The translations under genes and the position numbers were made by a program. Shown here one piece after another: positions 19,567 to 31,502 of a stretch of 64,000 nucleotides of DNA. The DNA is from Trichobilharzia regenti (taxonomy: Eukaryota > Platyhelminthes > Trematoda > Strigeidida > Schistosomatidae): assembly GCA_944472135.2 (NCBI GenBank), contig CALYDD020000329.1:62001-126000 (forward strand). Reading direction: 5' to 3'. Position 1 is the first letter of the stretch. Every line of letters begins with the position of its first letter. Below the pieces are notes generated by a model. It saw only the letters and a program-made list of their open reading frames with translations, ran no database searches and was not told the origin of the DNA.

Positions 19567-19935
19567 GTATCAGTTAGAGAACCATTGAAAACCAGAGAGT
19601 ACTGGACAGCTGTCTCGTCAATCTATTTTGGGAATCATCGGCGTTATGCACCCCTAGGCAGGGGGTGAACCCAGGACATTCCGGTCACAGTTCATGGAGC
19701 ATCGAGTCGGGTCCAAGTGGCTGAATAGTATACGAACTTGCCCTGTAACCGGAAAGTCCAGGGTTTTTCCCCTGGCGATGGGCGGTGCGTACTGCCGATG
19801 ATTCCCAAAGTAGGCTGACAAAACAGTTGGCCAGTACTCCAGTGCTGGTTTTCAATATTTCTCTTACTTAAATGAATCCTTTGTCAAACTCGTAAACACA
19901 ACTCGAATCCTTACAAACTAATCCTTGAAAATAAA
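19567..19935 (+). repeat. Smα-like hammerhead/tRNA repeats, inverted pair, split by the LTR element
   Basis: 19,571-about 19,690 is a minus-strand remnant (GTTAGAGAACCATTG, then the hammerhead half ending CAGTAC). 19,700-19,880 is a plus-strand copy with tRNA-like boxes and a hammerhead whose core reads CCGATGA and whose GAAA is AAAA. The left end of the minus copy is continuous with 15,010-15,022 once the LTR element is removed, so the repeat is older than that element. Confidence 0.75.
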
Positions 19936-20082
19936 TGAAAATTGCTGGTATGCTTTAAACATAGCCACACAGTAAGCAACAAAAGCTTGTTTGTGAATGC
20001 TGATGAATAGTTATTGTTATTATTAATAGTGTCAGCGGTGCTAGTATAAATATCACTACCATTTTACCTCGAATTGCAGCGT

Positions 20083-20269
20083 GTGCGTCGGTGGCACAGG
20101 GGTTAGGACTCTCGCCGACCATGCACACGGTCCGGGGTTCGATCCTCTGCCGGCGCACACCTGATATCTATGGTCGGCCTGCAAAATTTAGGCTACCTAT
20201 ATCACATGCTGAAATATTCATACTTTTAACAAAAAGTAATGTGTGGGATCAAGCTGTAATCAAAAAAAA
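20083..20269 (+). mobile_element. tRNA-derived SINE-B (complete head)
   Basis: It begins GTGCGTCGGTGGCACAGGGG: box A (TGGCACAGGGG) and box B (GGTTCGATCC) form a pol III promoter. The tRNA-like part closes with GGCGCAC pairing to the first seven bases. The body (GGTCGGCCTGCAAAAT..., AAGCTGTAA) and a terminal A run follow. Seven copies occur in this window. The tail resembles no LINE found here, so its partner is unknown. Confidence 0.88.
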
Positions 20270-20379
20270 TATCCACTGGAATTTAGGAAAGAATTTGTTT
20301 CAATGTATTCAAGTTTGTAAACGAATTCGATGTGACACTAGACATAGACTTGCTTCTTTAAATTGTCATACCGTTTATT

Positions 20380-20570
20380 TATTTATTTTTATCATAACTT
20401 AATTCCAAACAGGACTTTTGGTACAAGTATGTAATTTTCAGCATATGATATCGTTAGCCCAAATTTTGCAGGCCGACCGGTTGATATCACATATGTGTAA
20501 CAGCAGGGGATCGAACCTCGGACCATGTGCATAGTCGACGAGAGTTCTAACCGCTGTACCATCGTCGTGC
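20380..20570 (-). mobile_element. tRNA-derived SINE-B, minus copy
   Basis: It is the reverse complement of the family with degenerate boxes and faces the copy at 20,083 tail to tail, separated by about 110 bp. Confidence 0.8.
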
Positions 20571-21079
20571 AGTAGCATGATTGTCTATTTCTATACTCTT
20601 CTGCGCGAAACCACGTAATTAATGAAAAACACTAAGATGATGAAATAGAAAAAAGGACATTTTTACTACTAATACTAAAATAGATTGTTGTTACTAGTAG
20701 CAGAAAAAATAACATGAAAATATTTCCACAGTTATTCGATGCATACATGAATATAAAACCAGCAGAAGAAATACATACGAGAAAATATACCCAGAGTTAT
20801 GAAGAATTATTGTGGTATTCACGTCTTTTTTTAGAGATGTATGTTGCTGGAAAAAAAATACAAAAATCACTGGGATGCTATTTGCAACATAAGTTCGGAC
20901 CAGATTGCCGAACGAATCATTGGAATTGCTTATTTCAATATCGCTGAGATTTTACAAATATAATTTCTTACAAGTTAAAAAAGTCTAAATTGATGTATAT
21001 AGTTGGCATAGTTTATATTGTGTTTTGAGGAGTTTTGATTAGTTTCATGAATGATTACAAATTTAATTCAGTTATAAAG
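20571..21079. other. Unassigned AT-rich DNA
   Basis: No repeat match is seen. An open frame at 20,714-20,947 (77 codons) shows no recognisable domain, and I do not call it a gene. Confidence 0.4.
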
Positions 21080-21260
21080 AGCTGCTGAAGACTACGGAGT
21101 ACAAAGCAGTTGCTTCGTACTTGCTTGATAGTCTTCAGCAGGAGACACTAATGACCTCTTCCACTGCTCCATTGGCTGAATGGTATACGAGATGGTCTTA
21201 TGACCCGAACGTCCTGGCTTCCACTCCCTCTGAGGTCATGAGTGCGTACAATTGAAGAAT
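21080..21260 (+). repeat. Very degenerate Smα-like repeat pair
   Basis: A minus-type GGAGTACAAAGCAGTTGCTT piece is followed by a plus-type tRNA-like stretch with TTGGCTGAATGGTATACGAG. The box B is decayed. The core of the ribozyme is not recognisable. Confidence 0.5.
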
Positions 21261-21641
21261 CCAAAAAAGAGAGGGAACGGAACGGCTTTCTGGTGCCTCC
21301 TGGTTCTATTTCGAGTCACCTTACGGCCTGAGATAGTAATAATGTGATACTGTCTTAAGAATCTGCATTTTGTGGCTGTTTTTCTTGGGATTTGGATAGC
21401 GTTATGAAAGGATTTAAGCTTATTGGAGGTGTCTCTCATTAATATTGTACATCATTTTCAAAGAATCACATAAGACTAAGGATTAGTCTATAAATGTTGT
21501 ATCTTAATCGTAACCAAACCACAAGTACTTAACAGTACTTATTAACCTAGGCTTTCATTACAGGTGAACCAATAAACACATAGCCAAATAGTAGAAAAGA
21601 ATTCTTGTGTATCTGCTAACAAGAAGCCCATATATTATTAC
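21261..21641. other. Unassigned DNA
   Basis: Nothing recognisable is seen in these 380 bp. Confidence 0.4.
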
Positions 21642-22385
21642 TATTTATTATTATAGTTTCATTGGGTTCCTAGTGGATCATACGGCTTCAACTGCACGTC
21701 TCCACTTGCCACTTCTGTCTTCTGCTCTACTTTTCACCTCCATCCATGTTAGTCCATACTCTTTCAACTCGTCTTCAAACGATCTCCCCCGTGTCACTTA
21801 CCCTTCCACCGACGTCCCACTCGCCGCTTCCCTCTCGGCCTGGTTCCACTCGAGCTATGGCTTGACGCTCGCGCGATGTCACCCAGCGGCCTCCTCATTC
21901 AGCGAGTGTCCAATCCATCTTAATCCACTTTCTCCTGCATATTAGTTAGGCGGCGATTGGTTCTTATTTTGTTTGTTATTGCCCATAGTTTCTTGTTGGT
22001 GATTCTTTCGGGCCCGGCCATCTGATCTGATCTTCAGTATAGATCCAGCGAAGACAGTTGTTGATAAACGTAACGTCTGCAACAGGCTGTTGGAAATATT
22101 CTTTGTGACTCGCCCACCAAGTTTCTGATGCGTATAGAAGAGCTGACTGACTTGACGTTGTCTGTATTGAAAATCCGACCGAATTTTGTTGTTGATGCTG
22201 AGTTGAGTGACGAAGATTTCCAAATTGGTTTCAGGTTGATGAATGTGTCTCTCGCCTTTCCGGTTCTCAGTCGATTTGACATCGTCGTCCGTTCCGACTT
22301 CCTGTAGTTGAGACGATGCTCTCTAGATGAGTAAATGAAGTAACCTCTTTCAAATCCTTCCCCTTGATGGTGATTGGCATTAATA
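21642..22385 (-). mobile_element. 5'-truncated RTE LINE tail (subfamily B), left arm of a perfect inverted repeat
   Basis: The minus strand encodes, in several frames, the C-terminal region of the RTE protein (DTFINLKPIWKSS, FGRIFNTDNVKS, a WxR..GHSL-type end). The 3' end is at 21,642. Bases 21,642-22,039 are an exact reverse complement of 22,839-23,236. Confidence 0.85.
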
Positions 22386-22838
22386 TAACAATAAACTCAA
22401 TATCACTTAAATTTAGGGGATTAACACTGAATTTATGAATTTATAGAAGAAAGACTCTTCAATTCTAGCTTTGTGGTCTGTTTAGATGTGAAGTTCTAAT
22501 ATATAGGACTGTTGGTAGTTTTAACAAAAGCTTCATTTAAGCCACAATAGTAGGTGTTCATGGACACGAAAAATGAAGTTCCACGGCAAAGTCCAATATA
22601 ATCAGCTTCACACATCAGCAGTTGGATGGATAGATACAACTGGAGGTGTCTAAACTTGGTACTTCGTCTTTCAGTTTCGGAATCACAACGGATTGTATAG
22701 AATAAAAAAACTGCAGCTTACCAGCATTAAACGTTCTTTGAATCGATTTTCTCGACTTGTTGGTTATTATTTCACTTAGTATGTATCTACCACCTTTGAA
22801 TTGTAGTCACTTATATAGCGGCTTCTATAGAGGTTCTT
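22386..22838. other. Unassigned spacer of the 398-bp inverted repeat
   Basis: No family is recognised here. With the RTE remainder at 22,040-22,385 it makes the 799-bp loop between the arms. Confidence 0.45.
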
Positions 22839-23236
22839 TACTGAAGATCAGATCAGATGGCCGGGCCCGAAAGAATCACCAACAAGAAACTATGGGCAAT
22901 AACAAACAAAATAAGAACCAATCGCCGCCTAACTAATATGCAGGAGAAAGTGGATTAAGATGGATTGGACACTCGCTGAATGAGGAGGCCGCTGGGTGAC
23001 ATCGCGCGAGCGTCAAGCCATAGCTCGAGTGGAACCAGGCCGAGAGGGAAGCGGCGAGTGGGACGTCGGTGGAAGGGTAAGTGACACGGGGGAGATCGTT
23101 TGAAGACGAGTTGAAAGAGTATGGACTAACATGGATGGAGGTGAAAAGTAGAGCAGAAGACAGAAGTGGCAAGTGGAGACGTGCAGTTGAAGCCGTATGA
23201 TCCACTAGGAACCCAATGAAACTATAATAATAAATA
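22839..23236 (+). mobile_element. RTE LINE tail (subfamily B), right arm of a perfect inverted repeat
   Basis: This is the final 398 bp of subfamily B ending in AACTATAATAATAAATAA. It is identical, base for base as far as I checked by eye, to the reverse complement of 21,642-22,039. It carries only the last part of the C-terminal region and 3' UTR. Confidence 0.87.
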
Positions 23237-24669
23237 ATAATAATGCATACTGTCTCTCTCTCTCTTTATGATGCTTTTAAAATGTAATCGTCTATCGATA
23301 TCGTTGGTTGATTCAATGTAATTTAAAACAAGATTAATATGGTTAATAAAAATATTTCTTTCATTATTATGGTCACAAAAGTGTGGGACCTTTTACCACC
23401 AGTCACTTGACTGATGCACCTAACATCAATATTATTTTTTGTCATGCAGCATGTATTTATTCTTTCTTAATAGTTTGTAAACTCTTACTGAACCTGTGCT
23501 AATGGATATATAAATTCATAACTGGAAAATTCCAAGCAGCGTTTCATGCACTTTTGCATGATGTACTGTCATTGAAAACGGGATCAGTACATACTGAAAC
23601 ACATTATACACAATTTTCCGCTTTAATTCGTATTGTTTATTCTAGGAATCTAATGTTTTGTGATGGATACGTCATCAAACTTAGTTGTTGTACTGAAAGA
23701 TATTTCTGACAGCTGTCTCACTTAAAGGCGAATTTCGCTATCGAAAACCCGTCGATAAATGTTCTTTGATGAATGATAAGAATGCTTAATTCCTGATTTT
23801 CCGCTTATCCTGCTTTTATACAAAGCAAAATGTTTAATTTGCTTCGAAATTAGGCATTTCCATGAGTGTATGTCCACCGGCATTTATTTCAATCTGTGAT
23901 AGGGTATTTTACTTACCTAAACAATTCAACTTGACTGAGATACACACTTTTAAAGGTGTCAAATGAGTCGTTAAAAAGAGAAGGTCATGGTCAGTGGAGT
24001 GTGATTAAACATGAAGAATGTCTATAATATGAGACTTGTTGCAGAAAAAAAAAAGAACTTAACCTAATTTTTGTGTTAGTTAAAAGTTGACGCTATAATT
24101 TATCATTTCAGTAATTAATCAAACGGTTGGTTAGCAGCTAGTTAGTTAAGTATCATGTTGTACGTGTTCTTCTTGGTATAAATCAAAGTTTTACAAAAGC
24201 TAAATTTATTACACCTTAGCAACTGTATTTTATTTCTCGTTTAGTTTTTCTTTTTTTCTGTTTTACTTCTACTGACTGTGCAATTTTCACCATCGTCAGG
24301 TATGCCTACATCTTTTTTACGTAAATAAAAGTGCCGCCTAGTTTAATATTTATACTTGTGTCAAAATAAATGACACCCATTGAAATACAATCCGACGTTG
24401 ATGTACGTCACAAATGTGTGAAATGATAAATAGGTAACGCCATTTATAATAATAATAATAATTTTGATAACAATTAATAATCTTTTCTTTTTATTCATCA
24501 TGCTGGTAAACTACGTCACTGAACGCTTTGTAATAGAATGTGGGTATTAGAAATAAAAATAAGCAAGTCCACCTCTACAGAAGTATCTTTTAGCGTGTTT
24601 ATGGTAGGCATTATGTAGTAAAATTATGACTGATATATGCGCTAATGCGCAACCGACTTTAGCTAGATA
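23237..24669. other. Unassigned AT-rich DNA (about 1.4 kb)
   Basis: It holds a short (TC)n at about 23,252-23,264 and (AAT)n near 24,448-24,462. No coding motif and no match to the window's repeat families is seen. Confidence 0.45.
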
Positions 24670-25000
24670 CTGCTTTCGACTCTGTACCTAGATGTCTCTT
24701 GCTAAATAAGCTCTCGATGACACAAACTGAGTCCTGGGTCACAAAATGCTTGCATTCCTATTTCTCAAACAGAATGCAATACAATGTATACAAAGGTAAA
24801 TCCTCCTCTGATGTGCTCGCTGAAGCTGGTGTCCCCCAAGGTGCTGTACTCTCCCCACTTCTCTCTTCTTTTTTCCTTCTACATGACTTACCATCTTCAA
24901 ATGACAGTAATTTTGTTAAATATGCTGACGATCTGATTGTATCTTTGCCTGTCAAATGTCAAAGTGACTGCTCCTTAATGGCTAAATTCTCAATGAGTGA
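24670..25000 (+). mobile_element. CR1/Jockey-type LINE fragment
   Basis: The copy begins at DSVPR and reads LNKLSMTQTESWV, GVPQGAVLSPLL and FVKYADDLIVSLP (YADD intact) in one frame to about 24,970, then homology stops abruptly. It is truncated at both ends. It keeps the PQG box that the 12.3-kb copy has lost (PQA). Confidence 0.85.
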
Positions 25001-25559
25001 TCATTTTCCCACCGTGTTTCCACCACATGACTAGAAAGGTAAGGTAAAATTTCTCACTAAATTCTTAACTTATTTGCTTAAGAATACTGTGATCGTCTCT
25101 GTTCTATTTTCTCTCACAGTTTGTCTCAACCTCGAATAAGATCATTATTATTACTATCAAAACTTCTTAATTAAGCTAAAGTATTAATTGAAATAACCTT
25201 ATAAATGACGAGTTAGTTTCTGAAGTATAGCAAGCTGAAAAAAATGAAAATAAATCTAAGCTAATAATTGTAGACAGACACGGAGTCAGAAATCGAGTAA
25301 GAGTGTAATCAGCGAAAGAGAAGTGTAGCCTGAATGAAACTCATTATCCTACTGAGTGATTTATATCGCTGGTAAAACTTAAAGCAGTTCTAGTTGAACA
25401 TACTTTCAAGCTATGTACTTTCCTTTAAATAAGCTTCCTTGATTCGAAATGAGAGATATTCATTTTGTGCTCACACAGAAGTCAGACAACTTTAAAAAGT
25501 AATGATCACAGAAATTTAATCCATTGACAAGAGACTACACTGGTAGACATTGAGAAAAC
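25001..25559. other. Unassigned DNA
   Basis: Nothing recognisable is seen. Confidence 0.4.
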
Positions 25560-26288
25560 AGAGGTGATGAAGATTCCTGAGCAACACCAACACCATCAAC
25601 AACACCAGACAACAATCAGCCTGCATAAATGGGAGGAATCTGAAAGAAATAACCTCCTTCACCTACCTACCTCACTGGGCAACATCGTTTCAACTACAGG
25701 CAGACGGAATTGATGAGGACATCAAAGTGAGGATAGGGAAAGCAAGACAAGCTTTCATTTCTCCCAAGTCTGTGTGGAGGTCAACAGCACTACTCAGCAT
25801 GCAAATGAAAATAAGATCCAGATTTTCAACTCCAATGTGAAGTCAGTGCTACCTACTATACGGATCAGAGACTTAGCCAGTGCGTCATAAAGAGCACCTC
25901 AAACAAACTACACACAGTCATCAACAGCTGTCTTCGCTCAACGCTACTCAAGATCAGATGGTCGTCAGAAAAGATCAGTAACAGAGATCTCTGGGAGCGG
26001 ACCAACCCAGCAGGGACCGATTGTGCAGCAAATAAGCAGGAAGAAATGGAGGAAGCGATCAAGTGACATCACTAAACAAGCCATCGCTTGAGTGGAGACC
26101 AAATGGGAAGCGGCGAGTTGGTAGCCAGTGAAAGGGCGAGGTGACATTGAGGAGGTTATGTGAAGAGGAGATGAAAGCCTGTAGACAGACTTGGAGCCAG
26201 GTGATAATGTTGGCAGAGAACCGAACGCAATGGAGACGCACGGCTGAAGCCTTATGTTCCTCTAGGAATTAAAGGAAATAATAATAAT
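25560..26288 (+). mobile_element. 5'-truncated RTE LINE tail (subfamily A)
   Basis: It starts in the ENTEVMKIP-type segment with a CAA-rich repeat, continues through IKVRIGKARQAF and ends GCCTTATGTTCCTCTAGGAA plus (AAT)n. It has many small indels and no ORF. It is homologous to the tail of 34.5-35.2 kb. Confidence 0.82.
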
Positions 26289-26620
26289 TACCAATTGAAG
26301 AGGTCAAGTGAAACAAAGAGTTGGGAAAGAGGAGAAGCACTTAAGGTGAAAAGGAAGTGAAAACTGGATATTTAGCATCAACAACAAAAATCACATCAAA
26401 TAAAAATGATGCTCAACATTTTTGTAGCGATAATTATGAGGGAAAACTAAAACAATTAAACACTTATCTCTGACATTGCTGTTTCTAATTTTATTAATTT
26501 CCAATAGTCATACCCTTGAAAAAGTGATTCACGATTGAAATGATTATTTTAATTTTTAGAAAAAATCTTCATGTACATTTAGTCTGGATGAAAGTTGTTT
26601 TTTTTCATCAAGAAATATGG
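26289..26620. other. Unassigned DNA
   Basis: Nothing recognisable is seen. Confidence 0.4.
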
Positions 26621-27110
26621 TTGTAATAATGGAGAAGATTTGTGGCTCAGGTGGATGATACTGAAATAGTTGTGTTCTTTGAGCAGGTGGTTGGTCTAAT
26701 TCCCGGAGCTTCCGTCATCCCCTTTCTAGACAACATCCCTCTTCACCACAGGCTTTAGTATTAAATGGACTTAGTTAAATTCTCCGTGAATGACGATGTA
26801 ATTGTGTCTCCTGACGACCACTGTCGTGACTGGTTGTTAATTTACGACCCTGTTGATCATGTTCTATTGACATGAAATCCGAAATTTCTTGTCATGGGAT
26901 AATTTAATTTTTATTAGCTGGTAGTAAATCTGGTCTACAGTAATTAATGTGTTTACTGATCTCTGGCTGATTCACTTGAGTACAAGGCTCTTAGGAATTC
27001 CTGGGCATTTTTGGTGTTTCCTCTACTTGAAATTTACACATTATCCCAATCAAATTAGTGTTCATAATTATCTACATGCATTGATACGAAAGTATGTATA
27101 TATTATTTCC
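26621..27110 (-). pseudogene. Penelope-like element fragment (endonuclease type 2), decayed
   Basis: On the minus strand there are degenerate matches to the nuclease tail seen cleanly at 51.7-52.0 and 60.5-60.7 kb: the DWDN-like segment, a REFLE...YS segment, then the 3' UTR. Many indels make boundaries approximate. Confidence 0.65.
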
Positions 27111-27139
27111 TCTCACAGCCAATTTGTGTTCTTCGATTA

Positions 27140-27290
27140 GGATTTGAAGGGGACCGCCACTTTGAGGAAGAGATGGAAGACTGTGGATATCGTGGCCAGT
27201 TTAATAGGACCACAGAGAATAGGAAAAGTGATGTGCTACTGAAGCCCGATGTTCCACTTGGAACCCAAGGGAATAATAATTTAATAATAC
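27140..27290 (+). mobile_element. Old RTE LINE tail fragment
   Basis: Only the terminal part remains, ending GAAGCCCGATGTTCCACTTG and a TAAT-rich tail. Confidence 0.6.
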
Positions 27291-28068
27291 AGAGATATCC
27301 TTTGGCAGTAATTATCCTGCTTAATAAGTCATATAGTCTAATTTCAGTTATCACCGCATTAAGATATCGAAAAAGAAAAAAATTACCTTCGAAAATCTCA
27401 GTTTAACAAACAGATCATACAGTTTATTCATTTAAGTGGAGGTTGATGATAGAAACTCTTCATTGTTGTCCTACTTCACTTACACTCATTTTGTTCATTT
27501 AGAAGCGAAAACTGCACGTGATTATCATAATGTTATTTGGGATATTGCTGAATTTCAGTTTTTGGACATTGTACAATTTGCCTACAGAAAGATGTAGTAG
27601 AATGATGGTGTTAGTTAGTATATACCATATGAGTTGATTAATTATTTCATACGCCACATTTCACAGTATTCACAAACACACGGAACGATTGGAAAAATAT
27701 CTAAGTAGCTTATATGAAGTTAATGTGTGGTAAGGAACGTAAAGTAGTTGATGAAAGCGAACAGTTGCTGTAATAAAAAAAGAAAGCCATAACAAGTTGT
27801 TTAAATCATACAAATTGGTTAGTGTTGCTATTTGTTTCGAAAACTACCTTCGTATTTCAGAAATTTTAGTATAAATCACATGGTGTTCATTTTACTACAC
27901 CTCTCTATATGCTTGTTTCATGGAATATATGTTTTGATGAAGAACAACTTTTCAAAACATTTTTCCGCAATAAATTCAATAGCTGATTTACAAATATTGA
28001 TGTAAAATGAAGATATCAGGTATCTTAGCACATATCAGTTAGACAAATGGTAGTTGAATATTGTTGTT
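27291..28068. other. Unassigned AT-rich DNA
   Basis: No match or coding motif is seen up to the start of the (TAAC)n array. Confidence 0.45.
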
Positions 28069-28624
<556 letters not shown>

Positions 28625-29489
28625 TTTCTGAAATGAACAGAAATGGAAACAAGTAGCTACAATATTGACATGGATGTATATGTTTGCTCAAGAGGCGATA
28701 TGAATACCATCGTCGTATCCAATAGTTAGCGGAATTTATCTTGTAAGGGTATTCTTTAAAGTCACTCATAAAATTCACACCTTAATGAGGAGGTCCTATC
28801 ACAATGAAAATAATAACTGATAAATACCTTTAATATAAGTATATGTGTATTTGTGGCGTGTGCCTACTGACAAGATTTGCCAGCAGTGTATAGACGCTGA
28901 CTGCTAGAGAGTAGCCAAAACTGAGAATAACGTTTTGGGTCAATGGCTACAGAAGTAGAACCGCTAATTTCTCAAATATACATAGAGCTTACGTTGTGGT
29001 CAGGCGACAATCTCAAGGTTTAACTTTCAGAATATCAACAACCTATTAGAACAGTTTATTATCTGCTGACCTAATCAACCATGGATGTAGCTACAAAAGT
29101 GTACAAATATGATGTAATTTTTCTGAATAAAAAGTCCGTTACCAATTCTCTTACCTTCTCCTGCTACACATTTCCAAGAATAAAACTGACTATTAGCGAG
29201 TGACATTTAATAAATTTCTGCTGATGAAAAAGCATGTATACAGCATTATCATGAAATAGCATTGCTCAAATTAAGCATGTGTAAGTGGACGATTAGATTC
29301 CCTTCACGTTATACATATGGTATCAGTCTTTTCTTTCTTTCCTTAGCTTCTTTTGTATTCTAGATAGTGATTCGTTCATTCTGTAGTGATTCATTTCTGT
29401 TGGAACATATGAAATGGTCTCAGTGTGATTGAAAAGTAAACACATACTACATAAGAAAACATTATTTTATAGAATTTCTAAATTGAAAC
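28625..29489. other. Unassigned DNA
   Basis: About 865 bp without a recognised repeat or coding motif. Confidence 0.45.
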
Positions 29490-30600
29490 ACACCTTCATA
29501 CATTTTAAGGAGATCACGGCAGCGAAAAAGAGAATTAAAATGACTTATTAGTTTTGAACTGTAAATTTCATGGTCGGTTGATAGTTATTAAAAACTTGAA
29601 GGACTTTGTTTAGGTCACCCTTGTTATCGCAAATGATAAAAGTATCATCAAAGTGTCTTTTGTACAGAAAAAAAGCTGTTTATGGTCGACTTCAATAGAC
29701 CATTTCATATGAAAATATCTTCAAGCACCCAACTTAAAGGTTATCCCATAGCTACGCCATTTTGATGTCTGTAAGTTATATCACTGGATGTGAATTGGAC
29801 TTTCAGAATGCATCTAAGTAAAAAATCTTTGGATTTGGAGGTTGGTATTCCAATATCCAGATGATGTCTTCCAAGTACTTGTATGTGAAATAAATGACCT
29901 CTGTAATCGGTACATTTACGTAGAGAGACTCAACATCGAGTGATATCATCCAGTTATCATGCACTTCTACCTCTAAGATACAGTCGACGAATTCGAACGT
30001 TTGTCAATGAGAGTACCTTGAAATTCGTTCTCTCACAGGCTGTAGTCATTCTGCCAGCCACTTTTCAGCCGGATGTTAAAGAGATCCAGAAATGTCCAGC
30101 ATAGGGTACAATGGAAGTCTCTGTTTATGAGTTTCGGTAATCCGTACGGTTGGGGTGTTACAGAACCAGTTAGTCGAAATACTCTCATAGACATTTTCAG
30201 AGATAAGTTGATCATTCTTAGCTATCTCAATATCTCAGTGAGCTGCATTTCAGTTATTTCTGTTTAATCCTTTTCTTTTATCAAATCTGATGAATCTGTT
30301 ATTGTTTGGAAAGATTGCCAACATTTTATCAATATAGACTTTTCTATCCATTAGGACTATGCTAGTACCTCAATCAGTGCGATTGGTCAGCAAGTTCTTA
30401 TTACGTCTCAGTTGGTTGAGTTGTTCTCTGTGTTATTTAGTCAAAAGATTATTGTACTTAGACTATGAACTGAGATACTTGGTGGCATAACTCTGGAATT
30501 GTTGACTTAAAACGCTTAAACTCCTCTTCAAAGTCCGAAACGAAATCGCTAGTTTGACTGATCAGATTTTCATATATGTTGACAATTCAATAAATAAATA
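29490..30600 (-). pseudogene. Penelope-like reverse transcriptase region, decayed
   Basis: The minus strand reads, from 30,600 down: an N-terminal NKNLLTNR-like segment, YIDKMLAIF, YGLPKLIN (a PLE-specific box), SLDVESLYVNVPITE (first catalytic Asp region), HQNGVAMG and FDDTFIICDN (second catalytic box, FDD instead of YVDD). Frame breaks separate these blocks. The 3' end stops near 29,490, before the nuclease domain. The neighbouring piece at 30,700-31,480 has the nuclease but lies upstream in the reading direction, so it is a separate copy. Confidence 0.82.
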
Positions 30601-30699
30601 AATAAATTAGGTCAAATCAAATGGAACGATAATCAGAGTGTAAATAAATATCATAAAAGTACGAAGGAGATGGATGATAAGAAAGGGTAGGAGGGTTTT

Positions 30700-31480
30700 G
30701 AAAAGAATTCACCTAGGCCAAGGGAGAGATAAAGGTAGAACAAATTTCTTTTGTATACAAAGACTAGGATTGTTCTCTCGAATTAATTCCCATAGCTTCG
30801 GCTATGTGTAAAAGACGGGTTCTGATTCCGTTCGAAAGACTCGATGGGATGCGGTAAATAACTTTGAATGCACTATTTTTGTCCACTTGGTGACCACTCT
30901 CAATCAAATGAGCCAAAACAGAACTTCGTATGGATTTTATTTGACCTTTTCCGGACCATGAAGGAAGATGCTCATTAATGCGTTTGTTAAGCTGACTAGT
31001 TGTTCGGCCTATATAGCTTTCCCCATAGCAGCAACTAAATTTATAGATACACATCGAAGCGGCACAGCTAGGTAGCTTATCTTTCACTTGAGCAATCGAA
31101 ATTGGTCGGCTGGAAAATGACAAATAGAGGTCGGCGGCAGTATAAGTCCGTTTTATCGCTCTCGATAATCTCAAATGTAAGACGTCGCTAGTCACGTCCC
31201 CATTAAAATGCAGTTTCATGAACAGTTGTTTCTTTTTAACTGTTGTCGGTTTTTCTTTATTGTACCTGGCATTCATGTGTCACCTTACAAATCTACTAGG
31301 ATAACCCATTTGGACCAACGTATTTTGGATGTATCCTAGCTCATTTTCTAGGGAGTCATCTGTACAGATACGTCTTGCTCAATTCATCAGGCATCTGACC
31401 AAATTGATTTTGTATCGGATTGGTACAAAACTGATCAGATTTTCAGACTGAACATGTGTATACAGCTTGCTTATGTTTCG
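30700..31480 (-). pseudogene. Penelope-like element, GIY-YIG endonuclease end
   Basis: The longest open piece, 30,764-31,276 (170 codons, minus), is the best-preserved GIY-YIG domain of this window: CIYKFSC, then GESYIGRTTSQLNKRINEHL, SSVLAHLIESGH and RLLHIAEAMGI. The reading continues upstream with one stop through ARRICTDDSLE to about 31,480. Family knowledge: the GIY-YIG nuclease makes the nick that primes reverse transcription. The RT part is missing, so it cannot act alone. Confidence 0.87.
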
Positions 31481-31502
31481 GTTATGTATCCTTTTTATTT
31501 GC

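Noticed and set aside
20083..20160. A genuine tRNA gene
   Set aside because: The tRNA-like fold is continuous with a SINE body and A tail and recurs in seven copies, so it is a SINE head.
20714..20947. 77-codon open frame as a small host gene
   Set aside because: No domain, no splice or promoter context that I can support, and AT-rich frames of this length are expected by chance here.
29490..31480. One continuous Penelope-like element over both minus-strand pieces
   Set aside because: The nuclease piece (30.7-31.5 kb) lies upstream of the RT piece in reading direction, the wrong order for one copy.
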